Source of the DNA: Cryobacterium sp. PH31-O1
GTDB taxonomy: Bacteria; Actinomycetota; Actinomycetes; Actinomycetales; Microbacteriaceae
Reading direction: 5' to 3'
NCBI RefSeq assembly: GCF_030063455.1
Contig: NZ_JASITB010000003.1
Span: 357,035 to 421,034 of the forward strand
Length of the DNA stretch: 64,000 nt
Shown here piece by piece: positions 27,382 to 37,386 of this stretch (the stretch's first letter is position 1; each line of letters opens with the position of its first letter). Below the pieces are notes generated by a model. The model made no database searches. It saw only the letters and a list, made by a program, of their open reading frames with translations, and had not been told where the DNA came from. The translations under genes and the position numbers were made by a program.

Positions 27382-27569
27382 CGGAGGATGAATGCGGCCA
27401 TGCCGGGCACTGTGCATGCAACGACACCGTGCTCCGGTGCATAGATCAGTCCCTTAGATATCAGGTTGGCACGATTTGGACCGAGACTTGCCGGCGAGCG
27501 GCGCATGCGCACGGCAATTTCGCCCGACGAGCTGCCGCTATCGCCATCGTCGGCCATAGAGCGCCTCAT
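27369..27569 (-). pseudogene. C-terminal remnant of an AAA ATPase
   Basis: Only 66 aa: SPASLGPNRANLISKGLIYAPEHG then VACTVPGMAAFI. This resembles the C-terminal winged-helix tail of prokaryotic ATP-binding proteins in which SP-x-x-L-x-x-x-R-x-x-LI-x-KGLIY is recurrent. The whole ATPase part is missing, and upstream sequence (27570-27650) is AT-rich with a CTAGATTTC/GAAATCTAG-type inverted motif. It marks a deletion or insertion junction. Confidence 0.5.
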
Positions 27570-27763
27570 ATCTAGTGAAATCTAGCTGACTCTACCTCAA
27601 AGCTAGAGTGACGTAGATATTACTAGATTTCTCGATTAGGGCACGTACGTTGCGTAGTACGTATCTCTCATTGGGTCGGCCGTCGGCGCGTCAGGAGCGG
27701 GTGGCATCCGCTTGTATTGGGGCGGCGGACTGCCGGGGGCGAGTAGATTTGGCTCCTGCCGGG

Positions 27764-28159
27764 TCAGTTCGCGGCAAATGTGTGCACGCCGCTCAGGGAT
27801 TGGAACGTGGCATCCGCCGTTACCAGGGTGAGCGATTCCAACATGCTTTGCGCCGCCAGAATGCGGTCAAAAGGGTCACGGTGGTGCCAGTCCAGTTGAC
27901 CGGCAGCGAGTGCGTGCCGCGATGTGATCGCTAATTCCACGGCCCCCAGGCGCTGCAGGTACTCGGCATAGGCGATCAGTATCGGCGAGGCATCCGGCAG
28001 CTTTCCGATTCGGTGCTTGGTCGCAATCTCCCACGCCGTCGCCGCTGACACGATGAGTTCGTTGGAGGGATCGCGAATTAGCGCGGTGGCCTCGGCGGAC
28101 AACTGGGCCGGGTCACGGAGCGCCCAGAGCAGCGCATGCGTGTCGAGGAGGAGCCTCAC
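27764..28159 (-). CDS. vapC: PIN-domain toxin, VapC family
   Basis: 131 aa from GTG 28159, which overlaps the antitoxin stop as GTGA. The PIN fold has the first acidic residue in LLLDTHALLWAL, a second in SAATAWEIATKHRIGKLP (Glu) and the third in HHRDPFDRILAAQS, with VTADATFQ at the end. VapC proteins are Mg-dependent RNases. Gene order antitoxin-toxin and the overlap are typical. Confidence 0.9.
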   Translation of the reverse strand: MRLLLDTHALLWALRDPAQLSAEATALIRDPSNELIVSAATAWEIATKHRIGKLPDASPILIAYAEYLQRLGAVELAITSRHALAAGQLDWHHRDPFDRILAAQSMLESLTLVTADATFQSLSGVHTFAAN

Positions 28160-28389
28160 GCCCCGCCCCACAAAGCCAGCTCGTCAGCGGAGAGGGGGTC
28201 AGAGAACGATGCAGGGATCGAGCCTCCAGGCACAAAACCCAATTCACGCATCGGGGCGGCCTGCAAGGCTGAGAGGCGTGCGATCGGGCTTCCCCCGCGC
28301 GCAATGATTATCTCTTCACCGCGCTCGACCCGCGCCAACAACTCGGAGAGCCGCGTTTTCGCATCCTGAACATTCACCTGCTCGCTCAT
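28156..28389 (-). CDS. vapB: Antitoxin of Phd/YefM type, partner of VapC
   Basis: 77 aa from ATG 28389. It begins MSEQVNVQDAKTRLSELLAR, the characteristic N-terminus of Phd/YefM antitoxins, then VERGEEIIIARGGSPIARL. The C-terminal tail (SFSDPLSADELALWGGA) would block the PIN active site. It overlaps vapC by 4 bp. The autoregulatory promoter should lie in 28390-28450. Between it and the recombinase (28390-28655) I see no other gene. Confidence 0.9.
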   Translation of the reverse strand: MSEQVNVQDAKTRLSELLARVERGEEIIIARGGSPIARLSALQAAPMRELGFVPGGSIPASFSDPLSADELALWGGA

Positions 28390-28655
28390 GTTGACCAAGT
28401 TTAGTTGACCAACCCGGATCTGGGTAGGCAAGGGGGCGGAATACGCCCCGCCGATCTATTTGTCACCTGTGCTCGACAGCACTTACCTCGCCCGCCTTCT
28501 CCACAGCCAGGAGTATTGACGTTGTCCACACTTTTTCCGCTTGCTGCGGCAGCGCGTTGGGGCAGGTGCATAGCCTTCTAATACCGCACAGTGCGATGAC
28601 CCCGTCGCGTCGTGCCGGCAGGAGCCACCCTTCTCTTGGCATCTGGAGGTCGACT

Positions 28656-29570
28656 ATGTTGAGGCCCGGCCCGATCGAGCCCATGTTCAACGCCCAGATG
28701 ACCGCCGAAGAGATGGCCGCCACGGCATTTCTCGCCAGGTACAAAGGCGCCACCCGGGTGCTGTACCTGGGCGATCTACGCATCTTCTTCGAATGGTGCG
28801 CGGTGAACGGAATCCGGCCCCTCGGGGCTGAGCGGGTGCATATCGAATTCTTCGCTCGCTACCTGGAGGAAGTGCGCGGCAATGGTGCCGCGGCCACCTT
28901 TCGCCGATTGTCGGTCATCAAGGGCTTCTACCGCATAGCGGAGGCCGACGGCCGCATCAGCCACTCGCCCATGACGTTCGTGCGCATGCCGAAGGTAGTC
29001 TGGGACGAAAATGCGGCAATGGGCCTTGACCGCTCACAGCTGAGGCAGCTTATTCAAACGGCTCGAACGAAGTCGACCACCGACGCCGCGCTCGTTATTC
29101 TCATGGGCATGCTGGGCCTTCGCGTGAGCGAGGCCTGCAGCGTACAGATTGAAGATTTTGCTGAGACAAAGAGCGGACATCGAGTGCTTCGAGTCATGGG
29201 CAAAGGCGGGAAGCCGGCCACGATCCCCCTCCCGCCGCCCGTATTACAGGCCCTTGAGAACTGCGCGGGAGACCGCACGGTCGGCCAGCTTCTCGTCACG
29301 AACATCGGCACGGCCATGGAGCGTGGATCGGCCTATAGGCGCATCAAATCTCTCGGCAAGCTGGCCGGTTTACCCGCCGGACTGCACCCGCATACGCTGC
29401 GACACAGTGCGATTACCGCTGCGCTCGACGGCGGGGCCACGTTGCGCGACGCGCAGATCTTTGCTCGGCATGCCGACCCTCGAATGACCGTGCGTTACGA
29501 CCGCAACCGTGGAAACCTCGACCGGCACGCCGCACACGGTCTCGCCGCCTACCTCGACGACGAGGCATAA
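28656..29570 (+). CDS. Tyrosine recombinase / phage-type integrase
   Basis: 304 aa from ATG 28656, behind TGGAGGTCG. It has an N-terminal SAM-like core-binding domain (about 15-110: ATRVLYLGDLRIFFEWC) and a catalytic domain with Arg in MGMLGLRVSEAC, Lys in MGKGGKPATIPLP, the HPHTLRHSAIT box, IFARHADPRMTVRYDR and the nucleophile Tyr in that last segment. Adjacent remnants and a toxin-antitoxin pair make an old mobile insertion likely. No att direct repeats could be assigned. Confidence 0.9.
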   Translation: MLRPGPIEPMFNAQMTAEEMAATAFLARYKGATRVLYLGDLRIFFEWCAVNGIRPLGAERVHIEFFARYLEEVRGNGAAATFRRLSVIKGFYRIAEADGRISHSPMTFVRMPKVVWDENAAMGLDRSQLRQLIQTARTKSTTDAALVILMGMLGLRVSEACSVQIEDFAETKSGHRVLRVMGKGGKPATIPLPPPVLQALENCAGDRTVGQLLVTNIGTAMERGSAYRRIKSLGKLAGLPAGLHPHTLRHSAITAALDGGATLRDAQIFARHADPRMTVRYDRNRGNLDRHAAHGLAAYLDDEA

Positions 29571-29579
29571 ATGCCACTG

Positions 29580-30269
29580 TTAGGGCAGGAGCGGGGTGGC
29601 GATCGTCGCCTGGGGGCCGGCCTCACCGCCCAGGGCGGCGACCAGGCGCTCGCGGGCTCGGCCCAGGTGGTCGTCGAGCAACTGGGCGGCGGCCTCGCCG
29701 TCGCCGGCCTCGAGCAGTTCGAGAATGCGCTGGTGTTCGGCATGGATGAGGCCGGGGGCGAGCAAATTGAGGGATTGCACTCGGGTCATGCAGAGGCGCA
29801 CCTCACTCATGAGCGAGCGATACATTTTGGTCACCCTCTCGTTGCCGATGGCCTCAATGAGGCCGAGGTGAAAGCGCATGTCGGGCTCAATGAGATCCAT
29901 CGGTGAGCCCGCCGTGAGGTGGGCAATTTCTTGGTTGGCCGCCACGGCCTGCGCTGGCACCAGTTTTTGGGCAGCTAACCGGCGCAAAATTTCGCTCTCG
30001 AGGTAGGCGCGCGCCAGGTAGATGTCGCGCACTGCCTCGGGACCGAGCACCGCCACCCGGGCGGTTTTATGCGGCCCGCGCACCAGAAGCCCCTCGGCAA
30101 CGAGACGCTCGATCGCAGCCTTGGCGGTGGGCCGCGCCACGTCGTAGCTGGCGGCAATGTCGGTTTCGGTGAGCGCCGCGTCTGGGGTGAGCTTGCCGGC
30201 GAACAGGCGTGTGCGCAGATCGGTGGTGATGGCGTCGACGATGGAGATCGCTGCAACGGGGATGGGCAC
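29580..30269 (-). CDS. GntR/FCD-family regulator of lactate genes (LldR-like)
   Basis: 229 aa. N-terminal winged helix: ATDLRTRLF-like TTDLRTRLFAGKLTPDAALTETDIAASYDVARPTAKAAIERLV. The C-terminal FCD domain has the metal-ligand pattern MRFHLGLIEAIG and LIHAEHQRILELLEAG, where Asp/His side chains bind metal and an organic acid. It is divergent from lldP with a palindrome overlapping the lldP promoter, so lactate-relieved repression is likely. It converges with the recombinase, stops 10 bp apart. Confidence 0.85.
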   Translation of the reverse strand: MPIPVAAISIVDAITTDLRTRLFAGKLTPDAALTETDIAASYDVARPTAKAAIERLVAEGLLVRGPHKTARVAVLGPEAVRDIYLARAYLESEILRRLAAQKLVPAQAVAANQEIAHLTAGSPMDLIEPDMRFHLGLIEAIGNERVTKMYRSLMSEVRLCMTRVQSLNLLAPGLIHAEHQRILELLEAGDGEAAAQLLDDHLGRARERLVAALGGEAGPQATIATPLLP

Positions 30270-30327
30270 GTGGGCTCACCTTTCAACGGGGGTGCCTATA
30301 TCATCCCAGACCGTACAACCCGTAATG

Positions 30328-30366
30328 TTGACTTACTTGAACACTTGTTAGACAATCGACTAGTCG
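30328..30366 (+). promoter_or_regulatory. lldP promoter with probable GntR operator
   Basis: TTGACT (30328-30333) and GACAAT (30351-30356) are spaced 17 bp apart, a fair -35/-10 pair upstream of the lldP ATG at 30401. The palindrome TTGT-TAG-ACAA (30345-30355) overlaps the -10 box and matches the short GntR/FCD operator type. CGACTAGTCG (30357-30366) is a second perfect palindrome just downstream. Confidence 0.55.
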
Positions 30367-30400
30367 TTGCGCCTGTGACGCGTTCTCAGTGTGGAGACCA

Positions 30401-32134
30401 ATGTTGTTACCCCGTTCAGACCTCTTTGTGCAGATCACCGACCCCATCTTTGGCAATCTGCTGTTGTCGGCCCTGTGCGCCGCCCTCCCCCTCGTGCTGT
30501 TGTTTGTGCTGCTCGGCGTGTTTCGCATGAAGGCGCATAAGGCCGCTCTCGCCAGCCTGCTGCTCTCGATCGTGCTGGCCATCGTGGGCTGGCAGATGCC
30601 GGTGGGCCAGGCTCTCAGCGCCGCCGCGGCCGGAGCCTTCTACGGCCTGTTCCCCATCCTCTGGATTTTGGTCAACGCGCTGTGGATCTACAAGCTCACC
30701 GTGGCCACGCCGTGGTTTGAGGTGCTGGGCCGCACCATTCGCTCCATCACCAATGACCTGCGCATTCTCTCTATTCTCATTGCGTTCTGCTTCGGCGCCC
30801 TGCTCGAATCGCTCGCCGGCTTTGGCGCCCCGGTGGCCATCTCGGCCGCCATGCTCATGGCCGCCGGCATGAAACCGCTGAAGTCGGCGCTCGTCTCCCT
30901 GCTCGCCAACACCGCCCCGGTGGCCTTCGGCGCTATGGCAGCACCGATCATTGCCCTCAACGGCGTCACCGGCCTACCCATTCACGACCTCGCCCAGATG
31001 GCCGGCCGCCAGACGCCGTTCATTGCCGTGCTCGTTCCGCTCATTCTGGTGTTCATGGTTGACGGCAAGCGCGGCCTCAAACAGACCTGGCCGGTAGCCC
31101 TCGTGGCCGGGCTGGTGTTTGGCCTGGCCCAGTTCGTCACCTCAAACTACCTTGCCGTTGAACTCACCGACGTTGTGGCCGCCGTCGTTACCGTTGCCGC
31201 GGTACTCACCATGCTGCGGTTCTGGCAGCCCAGAGAGATCATCGGTGTGACGGATGCTGCCAGCCACGATTCCGCCGTTGCTTCCGCCGGTCCGACCGGC
31301 CGTCGCACGGCATCCGTCTCAGCCTCGTCCGTCACCTCTACCGCCCCGGTGACCGGCTCGACTGCCGTTATGGAGAAAACCACCCGCCCCCCGGCCCGTC
31401 AGGTGTGGAAGGCCATCGCGCCGTACCTGATCATTATGGGCATCTTCTCGATCGCCCAGATTCCCGCCGTCAAGGCCTGGCTGGGCGCCGTGGGCAGCGT
31501 GACCTTCGCCTGGCCCGGGCTCGACGTGGTCACCGCCGCCGGAGACCCCGTTGCCGCCCAGAGCTTTAAGCTTGACCACATCAAGGCCACCGGTACCCTG
31601 CTGATGCTCTCGGGCATCGTCACCATGATCATGTATCGCATGTCGATTCGCCGCGGCCTCGCCATTTACTGGCAGACGCTCGTGCAGCTGCGCTGGACCA
31701 TTGTCACCGTCACGAGCGTGCTCAGTCTCTCGTTCGTCATGAACCTTTCGGGTCAGACCAACAGCCTCGGCGTTGCACTCGCCACCACCGGCGTGTTCTT
31801 TGCCGTGCTCTCCCCCGTCATTGGCTGGCTCGGCGTGGCGCTTACCGGCAGCGACACCTCATCGAACTCACTGTTTGGCCAGCTGCAGGTCGCCGCCGCG
31901 ACCCAGACCGGCCTTTCGCCGGTGCTGATGGCCGCCGCCAACTCCTCGGCCGGTGTTCTCGGCAAGATGCTCAGCGTGCAGAACCTGGCCGTGGCCGCCG
32001 CAGCCGTGGGCATGGCCGGCGAAGAAGGCACGCTGTTTCGCAAACTGATCGGCTGGAGCCTGGGCCTGCTGGTACTCATCACCGCTTTGATCGTGCTGCA
32101 GTCAACGCCCATTCTCGGCTGGATGGTTCCGTAA
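30401..32134 (+). CDS. lldP: L-lactate permease
   Basis: 577 aa from ATG 30401, behind TGGAG. About thirteen membrane segments. Family marks: the N-terminal helices with AAAGAFYGLFPILWILVNAL, ESLAGFGAPVAISAAML, a TAPVAFGAMAAPI loop, and the C-terminal GSDTSSNSLFGQLQ with AANSSAGVLGKMLS. It imports lactate (and possibly glycolate) with protons. The cytosolic loop at about 285-330 is Thr/Ser/Ala-rich and poorly conserved. Its TAA directly abuts the dehydrogenase ATG. Confidence 0.95.
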   Translation: MLLPRSDLFVQITDPIFGNLLLSALCAALPLVLLFVLLGVFRMKAHKAALASLLLSIVLAIVGWQMPVGQALSAAAAGAFYGLFPILWILVNALWIYKLTVATPWFEVLGRTIRSITNDLRILSILIAFCFGALLESLAGFGAPVAISAAMLMAAGMKPLKSALVSLLANTAPVAFGAMAAPIIALNGVTGLPIHDLAQMAGRQTPFIAVLVPLILVFMVDGKRGLKQTWPVALVAGLVFGLAQFVTSNYLAVELTDVVAAVVTVAAVLTMLRFWQPREIIGVTDAASHDSAVASAGPTGRRTASVSASSVTSTAPVTGSTAVMEKTTRPPARQVWKAIAPYLIIMGIFSIAQIPAVKAWLGAVGSVTFAWPGLDVVTAAGDPVAAQSFKLDHIKATGTLLMLSGIVTMIMYRMSIRRGLAIYWQTLVQLRWTIVTVTSVLSLSFVMNLSGQTNSLGVALATTGVFFAVLSPVIGWLGVALTGSDTSSNSLFGQLQVAAATQTGLSPVLMAAANSSAGVLGKMLSVQNLAVAAAAVGMAGEEGTLFRKLIGWSLGLLVLITALIVLQSTPILGWMVP

Positions 32135-34990
32135 ATGTCTGACACCCTGGCGCGGCGCGCGGCATCCGCTTCGCCGCAGTTGAACGTGCCGCTCGTGCGC
32201 GAGCTGCAGACGTCCGTGGCCGACCCGACCCGGGTATTGACCCGGGATATTGACCTGCACGCCAATGCGCACGATGCCTCGCACTTTCTGCTCATTCCGC
32301 AGGCGGTCGTGGTGGCCGGTGACGCGCACGAAGTGGGCCAGCTGCTGGCGGCGAGCGCCGCGCAGGGTGTTCCACTCACCTTTCGCTCGGGAGGTACCAG
32401 CCTCAGCGGCCAGGCCCTCACCGACGGCGTACTGGTAGACGTGCGCCGCAACTTTAAGAAGATCGAGGTGCTCGATGGCGGAGCCCGCGTGCGCGTGCAG
32501 CCCGGCGTCACCGTGCGTGCGCTCAACAACCGGCTGGCCCGCTACGGCCGCAAGTTTGGGCCCGACCCGGCCAGCGAAATAGCCTGCACCGTGGGCGGCG
32601 TCATCGCCAACAACTCCTCGGGCATGGCCTGCGGCACCACAGACAACACCTACCAAACCCTCGAATCGCTCACCGTGGTGTTGCCGAGCGGCACGGTGAT
32701 CGACACCGGGGCAGCGGATGCCGACGAGCGGCTTCGCGCGCTCGAACCCGCACTGCACGCGGGGCTCGTGCGGCTGAGGCAGCGTGTGCGCGGCAACCCG
32801 GCATCCGTCGCCACGATTAAGCACCAGTTTTCGATGAAGAACACCATGGGTTACGGCGTGAACAGCCTGCTCGACCATGAGCGGCCGGTCGATATTCTCG
32901 CGCACCTCATAGTGGGCAGCGAGGGCACGCTGGGTTTTGTGGCCGACGCCGTGTTTCGCACCGTTCCGAAGCTCGCCCACGTAACGACCAGCCTCATGGT
33001 CTTTGACGACCTCGAAGCCGCCAACGCCGCCCTGCCCGCGCTCGTTTCTACCGGCGCGGCCACCCTCGAACTGATGGACGCCCTGTCGCTGAAGGTAGGG
33101 CAGGGCCTGCCAGATGCCCCGCCGATAATTGCTGATTTGGCCGTGCGCTCGCACGCGGCACTGCTGGTGGAATATCACGCCGACAGCGCCGAGCTACTGG
33201 CCGAGCTGCAGGGCACGGGCTCGCAGCTCGCTGCCGGGCTGGGGCTCTCGAGCCCGGCACGGTTCAGCACCGACGCGGCCGCGCGCACCCAGATGTGGCA
33301 TCTGCGCAAGGGCCTTTACGCCGCCGTGGCCGGGGCGCGGCCGCGGGGAACCACCGCGCTGCTCGAAGACGTGGTGGTGCCGGTTCCCGCGCTGGGACGC
33401 ACCTGCATCGAGCTGATCTCTTTGTTCGACAAGTATTCCTACCGCGACAGCGTGATCTTTGGACATGCCAAAGACGGCAACATTCACTTCATGCTCACCG
33501 ACAGCTTTGCCGAGGCTGCCTCTCTGGACCGCTACCGCGATTTCACCGAAGACATGGTGTCGCTGGTGCTCGGCGAGGGCGGATCGCTGAAGGCCGAACA
33601 CGGCACCGGCCGCGTGATGGCGCCCTACGTGCGCCGGCAGTACGGCGACGAACTCTACGACGTGATGCGGCAGATCAAACTGCTCTGCGACCCCGCCGGC
33701 CTGCTCAACCCCGGCGTGCTCATGAACGATGACGCCGAGGTGCACCTGCGCGACATCAAGAGCACCCCGGCCGTGGCCGAACAAGTGGACCGCTGCGTGT
33801 CGTGCGGCTACTGCGAACCGGTCTGCCCGAGCCGCGAGATCACGCTGACGCCCCGGCAACGCATCGTCACCCTGCGCGCCATTGAGCAAGCGCGCCTCGA
33901 CGGCAACACTGCTTTGGCAGCTTCACTCACCAAGGACTACGACTACAACGCCGTGCAAACCTGCGCGGTCGACGGAATGTGCCAAACGGCCTGCCCGGTG
34001 AACATCGACACCGGCCTGCTCGTAAAGAGCCTGCGGGCAGCGGATGCGAATCCGGTGGCCGGCGCGGTCTGGAACGCTGCCGCCCAGAACTGGGGCACCG
34101 TCACCCGCGGCGCCGGCCTGGCCCTCACCGTCGTGAAAAAGGTGCCGACTCCGCTCGTGCTCGGGCCGAACAAGCTCGCCCGCGCGATGCTCGGGGCCGA
34201 CACGGTGCCCCTCTACTCGGGCGAGCTGCCGGCCGGCGGGGTGTCGCGGGCGCGCGCTGTTCCGGTTTCTGCGGCATCCGTTGTGTACTTTCCAGCCTGC
34301 GTCAGCACCATGTTTGGGGCAGCGGATGCCGCCACCTCCGGCGTGCAACTGAGCTTCGAGGAGCTCTGCGACCGTGCGAACATCACCCTGCTCGTGCCGC
34401 CGGCCATCGACAGCCTGTGTTGCGGAACCCCGTGGGCGTCGAAGGGTATGGCGGCCGGACAGGCCAGCATGCGCGCCCGCACCCTGGCGGCGCTGCACGC
34501 TGCCACCAACGACGGCGAGCTCACGATTATCTGCGATGCCTCCTCGTGCACCGAGGGGCTGCGGCAGACCATTGAGAGCGACACGAGCAAGAACCGGCTG
34601 ACCGTTATGGACGCGGTGGAGTTTGCTGCCCTGAACATTTTGCCCTCGCTGCCCGCCTACGCGAAGCTCGACTCGCTGGCCCTGCACCCGACCTGCTCGT
34701 CAACGCGCATGGGAATCAACGATGCGCTGCAGAGTGTGGCTGATGCCGTCGCCGACCGGGTGGATATTCCGGAGAACTGGGGATGCTGCGGCTTTGCCGG
34801 GGACCGGGGCATGCTGCACCCCGAGCTGACGGCGTCGGCAACTCGGGTGCAGGCCGCCGAGGTTGCTGCGATGGGCGCGACCGCGCACGCCTCGTGCAAC
34901 CGCACCTGTGAGCTCGGCATGACCCGGGCCACCGAGGAGCCCTACCGGCACCTGCTCGAGTTGCTCGCCGACCAGACCCGCCCCGCGTAG
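32135..34990 (+). CDS. FAD- and Fe-S-binding D-lactate dehydrogenase (GlcD-GlcF fusion type)
   Basis: 951 aa. An N-terminal FAD-binding PCMH domain (LTFRSGGTSLSGQALTDGV at about 85-105, VGGVIANNSSGMACG at about 150) is followed by the oxidase C-domain with GHAKDGNIHFML and KAEHGTGR. Then come two 4Fe-4S motifs, CVSCGYCEPVCPSRE (about 552) and CAVDGMCQTACPV (about 610). Two CCG-type cysteine-rich domains close it, with CCGTPWASKG and NWGCCGFAGD. It oxidises D-lactate or a similar 2-hydroxyacid to the keto acid, feeding the respiratory chain. Coupled to lldP without a gap. Confidence 0.92.
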   Translation: MSDTLARRAASASPQLNVPLVRELQTSVADPTRVLTRDIDLHANAHDASHFLLIPQAVVVAGDAHEVGQLLAASAAQGVPLTFRSGGTSLSGQALTDGVLVDVRRNFKKIEVLDGGARVRVQPGVTVRALNNRLARYGRKFGPDPASEIACTVGGVIANNSSGMACGTTDNTYQTLESLTVVLPSGTVIDTGAADADERLRALEPALHAGLVRLRQRVRGNPASVATIKHQFSMKNTMGYGVNSLLDHERPVDILAHLIVGSEGTLGFVADAVFRTVPKLAHVTTSLMVFDDLEAANAALPALVSTGAATLELMDALSLKVGQGLPDAPPIIADLAVRSHAALLVEYHADSAELLAELQGTGSQLAAGLGLSSPARFSTDAAARTQMWHLRKGLYAAVAGARPRGTTALLEDVVVPVPALGRTCIELISLFDKYSYRDSVIFGHAKDGNIHFMLTDSFAEAASLDRYRDFTEDMVSLVLGEGGSLKAEHGTGRVMAPYVRRQYGDELYDVMRQIKLLCDPAGLLNPGVLMNDDAEVHLRDIKSTPAVAEQVDRCVSCGYCEPVCPSREITLTPRQRIVTLRAIEQARLDGNTALAASLTKDYDYNAVQTCAVDGMCQTACPVNIDTGLLVKSLRAADANPVAGAVWNAAAQNWGTVTRGAGLALTVVKKVPTPLVLGPNKLARAMLGADTVPLYSGELPAGGVSRARAVPVSAASVVYFPACVSTMFGAADAATSGVQLSFEELCDRANITLLVPPAIDSLCCGTPWASKGMAAGQASMRARTLAALHAATNDGELTIICDASSCTEGLRQTIESDTSKNRLTVMDAVEFAALNILPSLPAYAKLDSLALHPTCSSTRMGINDALQSVADAVADRVDIPENWGCCGFAGDRGMLHPELTASATRVQAAEVAAMGATAHASCNRTCELGMTRATEEPYRHLLELLADQTRPA

Positions 34991-35073
34991 GGCGCGACCC
35001 CCTCCCTTGGGGGCTGGACAGGTACTTTGGCAAGGAGAAAAGTAGACCTTAACAAACGTTCGGGGGGAACAAC

Positions 35074-35505
35074 GTGCTGTCCATTGCCTATGTAAGTGCC
35101 GCGGCGACCGCGATGTCGGACGACGATATCGCCGCAATCCTGGTGCAGGCGCGAGCGAACAATGTTGCGCACCAGCTCACCGGTGCCCTCATCTATCACG
35201 ATCGCAAATTCATTCAAATCCTCGAGGGGCCCGAGCAGGAGGTTCGCTCACGGTTGCGGGCCATCACCGCCGACCCGCGCCATCGCAGCATCCACATGGT
35301 CAGCGAAGAATCGATAACAGAACGTCAATTTCCGCAATGGACCATGGGCTTTCGCCCCCTCTCCGATCCTGCGGTGAAACACTTGGCAGGATACGACGAC
35401 ATCTTTGATGGGAGTACCGGCGAGGTGCATCTGGAACGGGGCACCGATCAGGCGCAGGCGCTTCTGGAATGGCTCGCACGGTACTGGTTCTCCCCCGTCG
35501 CGTAA
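35074..35505 (+). CDS. BLUF-domain blue-light photoreceptor
   Basis: 143 aa from GTG 35074, behind CGGGGGGAA. The BLUF fold (residues 1-95) carries the flavin-site residues: Tyr in LSIAYVSAA, Asn in ARANNVAHQLTGALIYH, Gln in KFIQILEGPE, and the Trp/Met region PQWTMGF. The end is a short C-terminal cap with no output domain, so it is a stand-alone short BLUF that would act through a partner protein. It follows the lactate dehydrogenase by 83 bp on the same strand but has its own spacing. The partner is unknown. Confidence 0.92.
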   Translation: MLSIAYVSAAATAMSDDDIAAILVQARANNVAHQLTGALIYHDRKFIQILEGPEQEVRSRLRAITADPRHRSIHMVSEESITERQFPQWTMGFRPLSDPAVKHLAGYDDIFDGSTGEVHLERGTDQAQALLEWLARYWFSPVA

Positions 35506-35591
35506 ATTACCTGGGCCGATGCGCCCTTCCCGAGATGGTCAGAGGGGTCTACTCTCACTAGATTCGACCTGAACGAACGAAGGAAACCAGA

Positions 35592-35792
35592 ATGCCCTCC
35601 GCCAACACGAGCATGCCCGACAACGCCGACGACAACTCGTTCGAAGGCCCCGACGTGGAAACCCACACCGAATCCAAGGAGCCGAACGGTCTCGGCAAAG
35701 ACGGCACCATCCCCAATCACCCCGGAGGGATAGCCGAAGGCCACACCGGCACCGCTTCGAGCTTCGAACCAGAGGAAGACGAACAGGCGTGA
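35592..35792 (+). CDS. Small acidic hypothetical protein
   Basis: 66 aa with ATG behind CGAAGGAAAC. It is highly hydrophilic and acidic, low in hydrophobic residues (NADDNSFEGPDVETHTESKE, ending EPEEDEQA), probably disordered. There is no signal peptide or membrane segment. It sits 86 bp after the BLUF gene and may be separate. Good RBS and codon use make it likely real. No function assigned. Confidence 0.6.
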   Translation: MPSANTSMPDNADDNSFEGPDVETHTESKEPNGLGKDGTIPNHPGGIAEGHTGTASSFEPEEDEQA

Positions 35793-35924
35793 CGGCCGGC
35801 TGGCCACGTCATCCGCTCAATCGCTGAGGCACCGACGACTGGGCACGCCCAGTTCGGTGTCGGGCATTGTTCGCCAGGGCGAATTTGAAGCCGGGTGCTT
35901 GGCTTCGCTCGACCAACGACATGC

Positions 35925-36962
<1,038 letters not shown>

Positions 36963-36977
36963 ATCGTAGGGGACAAG

Positions 36978-37005
36978 TCAGGCCCGGGGTGAACCCCGGG
37001 CCTGA
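36978..37005 (-). terminator. Hairpin between cupin and pfkA
   Basis: A perfect 13-bp inverted repeat (36978-36990 with 36993-37005, 2-base gap) fills the 61-base gap between the cupin stop and pfkA. There is no T-run, so partial termination or mRNA processing that lowers pfkA expression is likelier than full termination. Confidence 0.6.
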
Positions 37006-37023
37006 AGTGGCAAAGCTAACGGG

Positions 37024-37386
37024 TCAAGAATTGAAAATTACGAAGAACTTTCTGATCCGTTTCTGAATGTCCCACGTGCCTTGCCACCCAATGGGGAAGA
37101 CGGCGGCAGTTCCGGCCTCCACCGTGATGGCTTCGCCGCCATCCTCAGTGACCACCATGCGGCCCTCAAGCACGTGGATCGCCTCACCGCGATCCAAGAA
37201 CTCCCACCGCGAGAGGCCTGGCTCGGCTTCCCAGATTCCGCTCAAGATGCGCGAGTCGTCGCTGACGTACGGAACGGACATTCTCACCGCAATATCGTCG
37301 CCGAGAACCTCGGCGAAGGGCTGGCCCAGAAGAGACTCGTCGAGCTCCCCCGCAAAGAGTTCACTGGGCTTGAAGGTGATGCTCAT
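37024..37386 (-). CDS. Cupin-domain protein (EutQ/DUF861 type) in the RuMP operon
   Basis: 120 aa with ATG 37386 behind AAAGG. A single beta-barrel: SGIWEAEPGLSRWEF, AIHVLEGRMVVTEDGGEA, AAVFPIGWQGTWD and RKFFVIFNS, matching the cupin_3 group of ureidoglycine-aminohydrolase-like and EutQ-like proteins. The usual His pair is reduced to one His (AIHVLEG), so metal catalysis is doubtful. It is embedded between gap and pfkA. Its presence among central-carbon genes is unusual; role unknown, possibly binding a small amine or aldehyde adduct. Confidence 0.75.
   Translation of the reverse strand: MSITFKPSELFAGELDESLLGQPFAEVLGDDIAVRMSVPYVSDDSRILSGIWEAEPGLSRWEFLDRGEAIHVLEGRMVVTEDGGEAITVEAGTAAVFPIGWQGTWDIQKRIRKFFVIFNS

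Noticed and set aside
27570..27660. Phage attachment site near CTAGATTT inverted motifs
   Set aside because: No matching direct repeat was found on the other side of the recombinase and no tRNA end is present.
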